The notes beneath the pieces were generated by a model. The model was given only the letters and a program-made list of their open reading frames with translations. It had not been told where the DNA came from and searched no databases. Below, one piece after another: positions 8,096 to 16,209 of a stretch of DNA of 32,782 nucleotides; position 1 is the stretch's first letter; each line of letters starts with the position of its first letter. This DNA is from a virus. A program made the translations under genes and the position numbers. Location of the stretch: the IMG/VR virus record IMGVR_UViG_3300038954_000215, positions 1 through 32,782 of that record. The stretch is one strand, 5' to 3'.

Positions 8096-10177
8096 CTAAA
8101 ATCCCACCATCGGCATCTCGTGACGCGACTCGAACGATTGGTTGCTTTCTTGGGTCACTGCAGCTTTCCCAACCGAAGTGGCCAGATCGCGCACCGCCTC
8201 GACACCTTGCTGTGCAGCACCAGCACGAGCACGTGTCCTTGTGGACGGAGTCGACACGTTTAGCGGAATCGTGATGCTGGGCTTAAAGGCGACGCCGCGC
8301 ATACCTTTGGCAATCGCTGGCTCAATTTTTTCGATCATCCGATCCATGATTTGCACGGCTGGGCTAGACTCTGCCACCTCTCGTCGTGATAGACCCAGAC
8401 CTTCTTTCCGCGCTTGCGCCATACCCACATCGACAGCAGCAGCTCGCAAGGCCCTGAGTTTGTGTAGCCGTTTCCGAGCCTGCCCCAATCCGCCGCCTTG
8501 CAGCACGTCAAACTCGTATGCACCCTTTGCTTGCGTGATGCCGGGTGCCACGGCTTTCAGGCCTCTTGCTACCTCTGCTCCACGCTCGGTGTTCAACCAC
8601 GCATTGCTTCGATAGAAGTGCTCGATGTCCCGCTGGGCGCCATATTTTTCCTCCAGCCCGAGTACACCACGCACGGCTGCAATCTCGCTGTCTAGCGCTT
8701 GCTGTCTGAGACGCGAAAGTTCCATGGTCTTCTCATGCGCCTTCCGCATCGATTCTGAAATCAGCGTACCAATGACTGTCACCGCAGTCGCAGCCGCGCC
8801 AAAGCCGCCGGCGACGCGCCCAGCGCGCATACCAGGCCCAGCACCTCTGCCCGTACTAGACGGTGTCCCACCTGTCTGCACCTGTGACAGCGCAGCCGTC
8901 GCCTGTATCACATTGCGCATGACACCCGACGCCTTCCACGCCAGCCACAGCTTGCCCAAAGTTTGCATGTTTTCGAGCAGCCACCCAGCCCCTCGCGCGA
9001 GTGTCGGCATCAGATCGATCAGCTTGTCTAGCAGGGGCAAAAACGCCTCGTGTGCCGTCGCCTCCAGCTCTGCCATGCGCCTGCGGAATCGTGCGCCGCG
9101 TGTCTGCATACGCCGCTCGTAGTCTGCGCTCAGCACATCTGCACTACCAGCGCCAAACAGCGCAGCAGCAGAGGCCCTCGAGCCGCTCGCCTTTGTCCAT
9201 CCGGTTCGCGCTACCTGTGATAGAACCGCAGCCGTCTTGACACCGCGAGTACCAAACCACTTGGCCATCTTGCCAATGTCTTTGGCCTCCATGCCCTTGA
9301 GACCCTCGCCGATCAGACGTGCGATCTCTGACAACCGCTTAAAATTTCCCTGCTCGTCGTACAGACTGATGCCCAACTTTTTCTCGATGTCTGGCGCTTT
9401 GCGCGCCACTTGCATCAAAAAATTCTTGGCTGCTGTCGTAGCCTCTGGCACCGATTCAGTGCCGCGCTTTGATAGCTGCAGCAGCGCGCCTACGTCCTTT
9501 GCCGCCCCAATGCCAGTCTGTCGAAACATCGCTCCGGCCAATGGCGCCAGTGTCGGGAGCGCTTGCGCAATCCCACGGAACCCAACCGCACCGAGCTTTT
9601 CCTGCTGCCGCAAAATGTTAAAAACATCGTACGCGCGATCCTTGCTGATCCCCAAAGAACCTGATAGCTGATCAAAAACAGATGCAAGATTTTGGATGTC
9701 TGCGCCAGTGGCTACTGCCACTTTCGACATGTCGTCCAGCAGGTCCACCGAGCTTTGCGCGTCACCCGTCAGCTCCGTGAATTTGATCGAAAACCCTGCG
9801 ATCTGATCCTTGCTGATTCCCGTAGCCCGTGACACATCCAGCATCTGTTCGCGCGCACGCGCCATCCATTCGTTGTTCTTGTTGCCGCGGATCGCCAGGT
9901 CAGCCAGCGAGTCTTCAAACTCCATCGTCTTTCGGGCAAGCTGCCCAAACCCATAAACGCCTGCAAGCCCTGTCAGCGTGCCGCCCAAGCCTTTCAGACG
10001 ACTCGTAAGCCTACCAATACCCAGCTTGCTCCACGCGGAGCGTATGCGGCTCGCAGACCGGCGCGTGTGCTTCTCAAATCCATCGACCTGCCGCTTACCT
10101 TTACGTAGTCCCTCGGAAAACGGGCGCGTGTCAGCGCGTAGCTCTGCGGCTAGTTTGTCATACCGCCTCTCCGTCAA
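8096..10177 (-). CDS. Tail tape measure protein
   Basis: This 693-residue protein is the tail length ruler. The N-terminus (YDKLAAELRADTRPFSEGLR, then KGKRQVDGFEKHTRR) and the alpha-helical core with GATGISKDQIAGFSIKF-like and EFEDSLADLAIRGN-like segments are typical of Mu gp42-type tape measures. A hydrophobic region around GFGAAATAVTVIGTLISESM could be a membrane or channel segment. The start codon is TTG at 10177. It has a strong GGAGGAAAT site upstream, and the preceding in-frame triplet but one is the TAG that ends the chaperone frame. At about 2.1 kb it predicts a short contractile tail. The start lies inside the -1 extension of the chaperone gene. Confidence 0.9.
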   Translation of the reverse strand: MTERRYDKLAAELRADTRPFSEGLRKGKRQVDGFEKHTRRSASRIRSAWSKLGIGRLTSRLKGLGGTLTGLAGVYGFGQLARKTMEFEDSLADLAIRGNKNNEWMARAREQMLDVSRATGISKDQIAGFSIKFTELTGDAQSSVDLLDDMSKVAVATGADIQNLASVFDQLSGSLGISKDRAYDVFNILRQQEKLGAVGFRGIAQALPTLAPLAGAMFRQTGIGAAKDVGALLQLSKRGTESVPEATTAAKNFLMQVARKAPDIEKKLGISLYDEQGNFKRLSEIARLIGEGLKGMEAKDIGKMAKWFGTRGVKTAAVLSQVARTGWTKASGSRASAAALFGAGSADVLSADYERRMQTRGARFRRRMAELEATAHEAFLPLLDKLIDLMPTLARGAGWLLENMQTLGKLWLAWKASGVMRNVIQATAALSQVQTGGTPSSTGRGAGPGMRAGRVAGGFGAAATAVTVIGTLISESMRKAHEKTMELSRLRQQALDSEIAAVRGVLGLEEKYGAQRDIEHFYRSNAWLNTERGAEVARGLKAVAPGITQAKGAYEFDVLQGGGLGQARKRLHKLRALRAAAVDVGMAQARKEGLGLSRREVAESSPAVQIMDRMIEKIEPAIAKGMRGVAFKPSITIPLNVSTPSTRTRARAGAAQQGVEAVRDLATSVGKAAVTQESNQSFESRHEMPMVGF

Positions 10178-10789
10178 GGCCTATTTCCTCCGCCCAGTCT
10201 GCAACGATCCCGTTGAGGACGAGCCATCCGAGGAGCCGCCTGTCCGACACTTCGCAAGCTCCGCAGCCAAAGTACGCACTAAGCTCACTGGCGTACCGCA
10301 ATCGAGTATGATCGAAATACAGGCGTCCTCGTCGCTTTTTTTTTCTGCTTCGATGAGTGCGTCGATGTCATCATCTGTGACACGAGCGATGTCATGTCGC
10401 GTCTGCCAGCTCGCCCACTTTTGATCCAGGATCTCAGCCTGCCACGGTAGCAGCGCTTCTCGCAAACGCCTGTAGCTAAAGGCCGGAGCGCGTCCGTTCT
10501 CGGAGTTGGGATCAACAAGAGCTTCCGCCATCAGGGAGCAAGATTGCTCGCGCTCAAGCTCTCGGAAATTCACCTGTCCGGCCAAAAGATCGTCGGGAAG
10601 ATCGTAGCGCTGGATCGTTCGCAGTAGCTGCTGCTCTGCCTCGATGTTGCACTCTGTGATCGCCTCGGCCGATAGGACCTTAAATGCCACCTCCACTTCC
10701 GCAGCCCCGATCTTGGCGCGGAAGGGAGGTGACACAGGTGGATCCTTGTCAAGTAGCTGATCGAGCGTGCCCAGCTTGTGCTTTGCCAT
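10158..10789 (-). CDS. Predicted -1 frameshift product of the tail assembly chaperone
   Basis: If ribosomes slip back one base on the A9 run (10336-10344), the first 151 residues are shared with the zero-frame product. Another 59 codons are then read to a TGA at 10160-10158, giving about 210 residues. The new tail reads, in pieces, RRGRLYFDHTRLRYASELSA, YFGCGACEVSDRRLLGWLVL and NGIVADWAEEIGLDGEAV. It is more protein-like (aromatic and hydrophobic residues spread along it) than the Gly/Ser tail of the zero frame. The +1 frame closes after about 19 codons. Ending just inside the tape-measure start is the usual arrangement for gpG-gpT-type fusions. No downstream pseudoknot was checked. Confidence 0.5.
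10181..10789 (-). CDS. Tail assembly chaperone (Mu gp41-like), zero-frame product
   Basis: This 202-residue protein lies between the tail tube and tape-measure genes, the fixed position of the tail assembly chaperone. The protein is acidic and helical, with a core VKVLSAEAITECNIEAEQQL-like helix and SYRRLREALLPWQAEILDQK. The ATG at 10789 was chosen because an AGGAGGG site lies 7 nt before it. In most tailed phages this gene makes two products by frameshifting. Here an A9 run at 10336-10344 (codons GAA AAA AAA AGC) could serve as the slip site. After it the zero frame ends in a low-complexity Gly/Ser tail. The family name is assigned mainly by position. Confidence 0.75.
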   Translation of the reverse strand: MAKHKLGTLDQLLDKDPPVSPPFRAKIGAAEVEVAFKVLSAEAITECNIEAEQQLLRTIQRYDLPDDLLAGQVNFRELEREQSCSLMAEALVDPNSENGRAPAFSYRRLREALLPWQAEILDQKWASWQTRHDIARVTDDDIDALIEAEKKSDEDACISIILDCGTPVSLVRTLAAELAKCRTGGSSDGSSSTGSLQTGRRK

Positions 10790-10810
10790 CACTGCCCTCC
10801 TGTCGTGTGG

Positions 10811-11194
10811 TTACCCTACGGTGTCGCCCGCACGAGCCACGAACGACACTGACAGCTCGCGGCCATCATCACCGCTCGAAAGCTGCCCGATGGACACACC
10901 GGTAAAAAGGATGCGCTGACTACGATTCTTTTTGATCGAGACGCGCCCCTCTGTGTCACTGTTTGCCAGTGCGTGCCAGTCCGTCGCCGTTTCCTGTGTC
11001 TGCGCAACGGTAAACTCACCGCTGTACTCCGGAGGCTCGCGTTGCACGAGCTTCCTGTCATGACTGGACGAAATCACATCGACCAGCGTTTTGTTGTACC
11101 CCCAATTGTAGGAGATCGATTTGATGTTAGGCTGCTCGACCCCGTTCCACCGGAGGTCTGGATTTACGATTCTGTGGCTGTATTCGCTAGCCAT
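10811..11194 (-). CDS. Tail tube protein (Mu gp40-like)
   Basis: This 127-residue protein directly follows the sheath gene, the place of the tube protein in Mu and related phages. The tube lines the contractile sheath and carries DNA to the cell. The sequence is all-beta in appearance: YSHRIVNPDLRWNGVEQPNI, then ISYNWGYNKTLVDVISSS, PPEYSGEFTVAQTQETATDW and a final RELSVSFVARAG strand. A length near 120 residues is normal for this family. GTAAGGTGGTGAAAC before the ATG supplies a ribosome binding site. The call rests on length, fold pattern and gene order. Confidence 0.8.
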   Translation of the reverse strand: MASEYSHRIVNPDLRWNGVEQPNIKSISYNWGYNKTLVDVISSSHDRKLVQREPPEYSGEFTVAQTQETATDWHALANSDTEGRVSIKKNRSQRILFTGVSIGQLSSGDDGRELSVSFVARAGDTVG

Positions 11195-11205
11195 GTTTCA
11201 CCACC

Positions 11206-12690
11206 TTACGGAATGCTGAGATACATCTGGAAGGTCGCATCGATCGACGCAAGCTGCGGTACGACAGTCGATGGCACCACCACCGTCACGTCGGACACGT
11301 CCTGCGTCACCGTGATCATGTCCTTGATCGTATCGACGCCCTGCACCTTGTCCTCTTGCTCCATGTCTCGAAGCACGCCCACACACACCTCGCGCACACC
11401 GCTCGGAGTGGTGCATTTCGTGGTGTAGGTCTTTTGTCCTTCCTCTTTGATCTTGACGTTTTCGAAAGCGACGGTCCACGCCTCGACGACACGCTCGCGG
11501 ATTTCGTCCATCGTCTCGACGGCTGTGATGTCCAGCACAGGATCGGCGCCCTTGTCAGTGGCAGCCGAGACGTACCGATCGATTTTCACATTGGAGCCGT
11601 CAGGCGAGTAGGTGATAGTGACACCCGCCTCGAGCTGCGTTTCGCGCTCCGTGTACGTCGGTTTGTATGTGTTTTGCGGAGCGTCCGCCTCGGTGAGGAT
11701 CTGGTTGTTGTTGGGGACGCTCACATCCTCTGTGGCAGCGCGCGCCACAGCCGCCTCCACAGCCAGCGCCGGCTCCCACATGGTACCGCCCTCGATTCCC
11801 AGCAGCACCAGCCTCGCCACGTCTCCCGCGTTCTCTAGCGTGTCCTGATCGTCCGTCTGCTGTGTGGTAGTCCCGCGCGTGCAGGCGACCATGATCGATC
11901 CCAGCATCTCTGGGCTATCGGACTTGCTCCGGATGTGGGTCATGTAAGCCTTCATGGATCCTGTCCCGTCCGATCCAGGATCGACGACAGATGACACCAG
12001 ATAGTGCGTACGCGTACCAGCGATCGCCGCCAGCGCATTGGTAGGATCCGGCACGCCAGAGCCTGGCGTCGTACCACCAAGCACGGCATTGTCGAAGCTG
12101 ACACCTGTACCAGCCGCGGTGTTACTCACCAGGCGCCATCCGGGCCCGCGTCGGGTACCATCGCCGGTGGCCTCGCCTTTGTTGTTTGCCGTCAGCTTGG
12201 CGATGTCGTCGGTAGTACCCGCAGCCGCCACATACGGCGGTTTGATCTCATCCCGGAGCGCATTGTAGGCCGCAGTAAATTTTGGTCCGATGTCAGTCGC
12301 CGCATCGCCGCTTGACACCGCAAAGCTAACCAGCACACCGCCGACCATGATCTTGATGGTACCGTCAGACGTCGCGGGGCCGGTAAAGGTCACCTGCGAA
12401 ACGCTCGCAGCGCCACCGCTAGCCTCAGTCATGCCCACGCCGTACATCGGCACACCAGACGCCCCCTCTTGCCGCAGAGCCTTGGCGGCAAGGTATGAGC
12501 CATTGCTACCAGCCCCAAAGAAATCCTCGGCGTCCTGATAGCTGGTGATCATGTCAGAGACACTGCCATCGCTGGCACTGCCAGCCGTCACGTACTCTCC
12601 GACGATGTAAACCGCTCGAGCCCCTGCGCCTGTCGACGCAGACGCATTGCTTAGATTCAAAGATCCCTCTACGCCAGGAATCGCGCCCAT
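11206..12690 (-). CDS. Contractile tail sheath protein (Mu gp39-like)
   Basis: This 494-residue protein is the sheath subunit that contracts to drive the tube through the cell envelope. The N-terminus (IPGVEGSLNLSNASASTGAG, then ARAVYIVGEYVTAGSASDG) and the segment YQDAEDFFGAGSNGSYLAAK ALRQEGASGVPMYGVGM are characteristic sheath motifs. The C-terminal part has the conserved helix ETMDEIRERVVEAWTVAFEN and a closing beta strand near TTKCTTPSGVREVCVGVLRD. The start at ATG 12690 overlaps the upstream TGA as TGATG, with AAGGGGAT behind it. The gene identifies the phage as having a contractile tail. Confidence 0.92.
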   Translation of the reverse strand: MGAIPGVEGSLNLSNASASTGAGARAVYIVGEYVTAGSASDGSVSDMITSYQDAEDFFGAGSNGSYLAAKALRQEGASGVPMYGVGMTEASGGAASVSQVTFTGPATSDGTIKIMVGGVLVSFAVSSGDAATDIGPKFTAAYNALRDEIKPPYVAAAGTTDDIAKLTANNKGEATGDGTRRGPGWRLVSNTAAGTGVSFDNAVLGGTTPGSGVPDPTNALAAIAGTRTHYLVSSVVDPGSDGTGSMKAYMTHIRSKSDSPEMLGSIMVACTRGTTTQQTDDQDTLENAGDVARLVLLGIEGGTMWEPALAVEAAVARAATEDVSVPNNNQILTEADAPQNTYKPTYTERETQLEAGVTITYSPDGSNVKIDRYVSAATDKGADPVLDITAVETMDEIRERVVEAWTVAFENVKIKEEGQKTYTTKCTTPSGVREVCVGVLRDMEQEDKVQGVDTIKDMITVTQDVSDVTVVVPSTVVPQLASIDATFQMYLSIP

Positions 12691-12935
12691 CACTTATCCC
12701 CTTTCTTCTTTGTCTTTTTGGCCGGGGCCTGAGCGGCCTTGAGAGCCGCCCTCAGCGTCGTCAATCCTTTGCCCGTGCTATCACACAGCAACACGTCTCC
12801 CCGCAGCACCTGGCGCTGCCAGTACTGCTGGTGTGCGTCCAGGTCGACCAGTCGCACCCCTGTCAACGCCGACTTCGCGTTGAGCGGGAATCTCGGCCGG
12901 CGACCAGCTCTCGGCTTGATGTATGCTTTTCGCAT
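12690..12935 (-). CDS. DUF2635-like small protein (Mu gp38 position)
   Basis: This 81-residue protein begins MRKAYIKPRAGRRPRFPLNA and contains the pattern LTGVRLVDLDAHQQYWQRQV LRGDVLL. That pattern matches the DUF2635 family, small basic proteins encoded immediately upstream of the sheath gene in Mu-like phages. Family members carry a variant of the PxYWxRxLxDGDV motif, seen here as QQYWQRQVLRGDV. The last 20 residues are Lys-rich. The role is not known, and its fixed place beside the sheath suggests an assembly role. It is coupled to the sheath gene by a TGATG overlap. Confidence 0.75.
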   Translation of the reverse strand: MRKAYIKPRAGRRPRFPLNAKSALTGVRLVDLDAHQQYWQRQVLRGDVLLCDSTGKGLTTLRAALKAAQAPAKKTKKKGDK

Positions 12936-12938
12936 GTC

Positions 12939-13565
12939 CTATCCCTCTGCCTCCGCGCTCATCGTCAGATCAAGCGCGGTGTCGATTGGTTGATACAGTC
13001 GTAGCGTCGCAGTGATCTTGTCGAGCAGCACCGGGTCGTATTCTTCGTAAATCGGCCCCAAGTGTGCCAGTGATAGCGACGCCTGAAATCCCAGCACGCC
13101 GTCGTCCCACACGCCGGCCAGCGCGTACGATTGCGGCAGTACATCGGAGATGCCAGACGCTGCGATAGTGTCAGGCTCCTCGAGCCCAAGACCCTCGATC
13201 ACCTCTACGAGTAGCTGCCACAGCACATCGGCCTTATTGACAGCCTGAGTCACCGCGTCATGGTCGCGACCGGCGGCCGGTATACGGTCGTAGTAGGACA
13301 CCTTCAGGTCCGCCACATGCTCACCTCCGCCTGCCCTCGACCGCTGCCATTTGCCACCCTCTCGCCACATGGCGAGCACAGGGCACTCGGGCATCCCAAA
13401 CCGGTACTCGCCCGACGAGCCGATGATGATCGGATTGCGCATCAGCGATCGATTGACCACCTTGTCAGGGTGGCCGTACATCTCGACAGCACGTGTGTGT
13501 GATCGCAGCGACTCTACGCAGTGCGCAAGCAGCGCGAGCACCTGCCTGTCGTACACATCCGCCAT
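12939..13565 (-). CDS. Mu gp37-like tail terminator-region protein
   Basis: This 208-residue protein occupies the position of Mu gp37 (DUF1834), near the sheath. The start at ATG 13565 overlaps the upstream TGA as TGATG. A conserved hydrophobic core is suggested by VYDRQVLALLAHCVESLRSH, FRFGMPECPVLAM-like strands, and a C-terminal beta part (LAGVWDDGVLGFQASLSLAH). Comparable proteins bind the end of the tail tube or join head and tail. Family assignment is based on gene order and approximate length, so a more distant neck protein remains possible. Confidence 0.6.
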   Translation of the reverse strand: MADVYDRQVLALLAHCVESLRSHTRAVEMYGHPDKVVNRSLMRNPIIIGSSGEYRFGMPECPVLAMWREGGKWQRSRAGGGEHVADLKVSYYDRIPAAGRDHDAVTQAVNKADVLWQLLVEVIEGLGLEEPDTIAASGISDVLPQSYALAGVWDDGVLGFQASLSLAHLGPIYEEYDPVLLDKITATLRLYQPIDTALDLTMSAEAEG

Positions 13566-13996
13566 CACGACCCTCGCATGATCGTCGGCCCCGCAGCACC
13601 GATATCAACGTCCTGCCCGGTGGGCGTAGACACGTCCATGGTGCCAAAGATCCGCTGATACTCTCGGTAGTACTTTTGGGCCAGGTACTCCGCAGCGTCC
13701 TCTTTCTTTTGCGAGCTGCGGTCGTACAGCAGGTACATCACAAGATTGCAGCAGGCTGCCTTGATACGGTCCTCATCGTCGGATGTAAGATCCGCGTCCT
13801 CGATGTCGTATCCCGCCTCCGCAAAATCGTCGACGCACCGCCGCCACGCCGCATCTTGCACCGACTCGGTGGCACCGCCCCCCAGCCCCTTGTCCCTGTC
13901 AGGCTGTGGGATTAGGCGCTCGAGCTCGTGCGCTGGGATGCCCCACCACACACTCACCCCGTCTAGCAAATCGTCGAGCGTAGTCAGACGCGCCAT
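13565..13996 (-). CDS. Mu gp36-like head-tail connector (DUF1320)
   Basis: This 143-residue protein has the signature of the gp36/DUF1320 adaptor family, which docks on the portal ring. It opens ARLTTLDDLLDGVSVWWGIP and has a helical middle (DEDRIKAACCNLVMYLLYDR). It closes with a KKEDAAEYLAQKYYREYQRI helix and a short tail. The start at 13996 overlaps the upstream stop as TGATG. A longer frame starting at 14047 would run through a Gly/His-rich, unlikely leader. The adaptor function is known for related phages and is inferred here. Confidence 0.75.
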   Translation of the reverse strand: MARLTTLDDLLDGVSVWWGIPAHELERLIPQPDRDKGLGGGATESVQDAAWRRCVDDFAEAGYDIEDADLTSDDEDRIKAACCNLVMYLLYDRSSQKKEDAAEYLAQKYYREYQRIFGTMDVSTPTGQDVDIGAAGPTIMRGS

Positions 13997-14547
13997 CACA
14001 GCACCTTCTCCGGTATGCGTGCCATGTCCTCCAAAAAGCCCGGCCACACGGTGTCATACGCAGGTGCAAAATGCGGACGTAGCTGCTTGTCGCTCCACGG
14101 GTGCCACACTGGCGTGCGCGAATACATCACCCTCTTTGCGCCAAAATCGTACCAGCGCAAAAAAGGCGACGTCTTACCGGGTGTGATCCACCAGCCGCTT
14201 TTTGCGTGCTGCGGTCCCCACTCGAGCACAGGCCCGTAGCGCTTGCCCCATCCCAGGTGGTACGCAGCCACGCTGCGTGACCGCGTGTTCACCCTCTTCT
14301 CCCACACCGTCGACGCGATAGGCACACGCGACGAGCGCGTCTGTGTGCGCCCCATCGCAGCGTCAGCCTCTCGCCTACGTGCCTCCGCGGCCTGGCCAAA
14401 CTCGACGAGCTTTCGCCGCGCCTCAGAGCGGATGCGGGTGGCGGCCACCTGTAGCAGTGACTCTGCTATCTCGGCGGCACGCCTGCCCGCTCGCTCCCAA
14501 CGCACGCGGAGCCTATCTGCGCCGCGTATGACAAGATCGACCTTCAC
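13996..14547 (-). CDS. Putative neck protein, HK97 gp10-like
   Basis: This 183-residue protein uses a GTG start at 14547 that overlaps the upstream TGA as GTGA, with GCGGAGCGAGCGGA ahead of it. Longer frames to 14685 are out of keeping with the coupled layout. A helical N-terminus (VIRGADRLRVRWERAGRRAA and RIRSEARRKLVEFGQAAEAR) is followed by aromatic segments (AYHLGWGKRYGPVLEWGPQH and TSPFLRWYDFGAKRVMYSRT) and RPHFAPAYDTVW. This is the general pattern of gp10-type tail completion proteins (RPxFxPAxD near the C-terminus). It lies between head and tail genes, which supports a neck role. Confidence 0.6.
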   Translation of the reverse strand: MKVDLVIRGADRLRVRWERAGRRAAEIAESLLQVAATRIRSEARRKLVEFGQAAEARRREADAAMGRTQTRSSRVPIASTVWEKRVNTRSRSVAAYHLGWGKRYGPVLEWGPQHAKSGWWITPGKTSPFLRWYDFGAKRVMYSRTPVWHPWSDKQLRPHFAPAYDTVWPGFLEDMARIPEKVL

Positions 14548-14861
14548 TCCGCTCGCTCCGCCTTGGTCTTCTTGCGGCGGCGACGCTTGGGCCTCTCCGG
14601 CGTGTCTACGTACACGCTGGGGGCTCTGTCGGGCCCGTCCGTCCACTCGACGCGCAGATCCGGTCGCCACTCGTAGAATCGGCACAACAAACCTGCCTTG
14701 AGCTTGCGCCCCATCTCAGCCGAAATGGGGGCCGACACGCTGTTGCGAAATCGTATCCCCTTGACCAGTTCGTTCATGCTCGGCCGATTGCACACCGCGA
14801 CGTAGGTCGTACCGGGTCGCAGGTCCAGCGTCGCCACAGGATTGAGTTCTGTCCTACCCAT
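14544..14861 (-). CDS. Hypothetical protein between capsid and neck genes
   Basis: This 105-residue protein is not recognised. It begins MGRTELNPVATLDLRPGTTY VAVCNRPSMNELVKG and ends in a basic stretch of about 15 residues (KRRRRKKTKAERAE). That highly charged tail could bind DNA or the capsid interior. It follows the major capsid gene with a 12-nt gap and overlaps the next gene by GTGA. By position it could be a head decoration or capsid-associated protein. Nothing in the sequence decides between these. Confidence 0.6.
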   Translation of the reverse strand: MGRTELNPVATLDLRPGTTYVAVCNRPSMNELVKGIRFRNSVSAPISAEMGRKLKAGLLCRFYEWRPDLRVEWTDGPDRAPSVYVDTPERPKRRRRKKTKAERAE

Positions 14862-14873
14862 GCGGGCCTCCCA

Positions 14874-16169
14874 TCAGTCGTTGATGCCGTCGACCAGCGC
14901 CGCGCACTGGGTGTTTTTGAGAATCGGCGCGAAGCATCCGGTGAGCCGCAAGAGATGGTCCGGATACGACTCCATCTCTCCGAGATCGCGGTAGTAGCCA
15001 GGGACTCCCACGGGGCCGCTTTTGACACCGCCGTCCGTCACGGTGTAGTTGCTGCCGCCTTCGTTCCAAAAGTACGTGCTGTAGCCGCCGTCCTCCTCGT
15101 CTCGCGCGAGCTTGACAAGCATGATCACACCGGCGTCAGTGATCGAGCCGCCCACGCCTGGCGTGCGATTGATTGGCATCGAGGAGTGCGCGTAGATTGG
15201 CACCCCTTCGTAGGCCAAAGCAGGCCTGGAAAGCGCCTCGCCGCGCCAATCACTCACAGTGTCAGCCGACCCCGCGAGGAGATGCTTGAGCGTCCGGCGA
15301 GTCCGCTTGTGACACAAAAAGAGCAGATCGTTCCTGTTGCCCGGCACCTGGTCGAGCAGCCAGTCGAGCTGCTTGAGAGACGCACCGTCACCTGTCGAGG
15401 TCGGAGAGTCGCTGAGCGTCCCCCACGTCCGATTGTCGGGATGCACATAGGTCAGCAGCCCGTCCGGCTCCTTGTTGTCCGACAGCGTCAGACCCGTCGC
15501 CGCGTTGGTAGTCGTCCAGTCACCACCGCCCTGCGAGTCGGAGACGTCCATCGTCAGCAGGATGTACAGCGACGTGTCGTCGCCGTCGTACACAGCGACG
15601 CCATCGAGATCTGACGATGCATCGACAGTCGCCCCGTACGAGCTGGAGCCAGGAGCTTTGTACTGGATGGTGTCGGCGGTATCGTCGAATTTCAGATACC
15701 CCGTTCCGGTTGTATTGTGCCCGGGCCCAAGCTCCACGCCGTCGATCCCATTGCTTGTCGCAGTAGCACCGATCGCCACCGACATACGAGCGCCATCTAC
15801 CATGACACCGCGCACGGCCTGTCCGTACGCCAGTGCCATGTCGTTTTGGATCCGCGCGAGCTGCGAGTACTGATCCGACAGGGGCTCTACGTGCCGCGGG
15901 GGCACCTGCTCCTGCACGTATACCTCCTTCAAACGCGTGTACCGCTGGATACTCGCGCCGGCGGTAGAGGACATCGAGTCGGTCGCATCGCGCCACGACG
16001 CGGTGGGCAAAGAGGTAATCTGATTCCACTGCACCGTCTTACCGCCCGGCCACCACGACAGTGGTAGCAACGGGAAGATCGGGTCGTCTTCCATCGAGGC
16101 ATAAAGCAGCTTGCCAATGAGATGATCTTGGGAGGCCTTAACGGCCTCCGACCAGGTAAAGATAGCCAT
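14874..16169 (-). CDS. Major capsid protein
   Basis: This 431-residue protein follows the scaffold gene, the usual place of the major capsid protein. It begins MAIFTWSEAVKASQDHLIGK, which suits an N-terminal arm. It contains QYSQLARIQNDMALAYGQAV (spine-helix-like) and, later, the segments GRNRNDLLFLCHKRTRRTLK-like and GVPGYYRDLGEMESYPDHLL RLTGCFAPILKN, which look like the P and A domains of the HK97 fold. Residues about 145-235 are Asp/Gly/Thr-rich beta sequence (GYLKFDDTADTIQYKAPGSS and so on) and look like an inserted domain. An AGGAG site lies before the ATG. The fold is inferred from position and pattern. Confidence 0.85.
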   Translation of the reverse strand: MAIFTWSEAVKASQDHLIGKLLYASMEDDPIFPLLPLSWWPGGKTVQWNQITSLPTASWRDATDSMSSTAGASIQRYTRLKEVYVQEQVPPRHVEPLSDQYSQLARIQNDMALAYGQAVRGVMVDGARMSVAIGATATSNGIDGVELGPGHNTTGTGYLKFDDTADTIQYKAPGSSSYGATVDASSDLDGVAVYDGDDTSLYILLTMDVSDSQGGGDWTTTNAATGLTLSDNKEPDGLLTYVHPDNRTWGTLSDSPTSTGDGASLKQLDWLLDQVPGNRNDLLFLCHKRTRRTLKHLLAGSADTVSDWRGEALSRPALAYEGVPIYAHSSMPINRTPGVGGSITDAGVIMLVKLARDEEDGGYSTYFWNEGGSNYTVTDGGVKSGPVGVPGYYRDLGEMESYPDHLLRLTGCFAPILKNTQCAALVDGIND

Positions 16170-16209
16170 GAGGTCCTACTCCTGATGAGCAGGACGGAAG
16201 GAGGTGCTA

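Noticed and set aside
13996-14685. Longer neck protein starting at 14685
   Set aside because: The extra 46 residues overlap the upstream gene; the GTG at 14547 overlaps its stop as GTGA.
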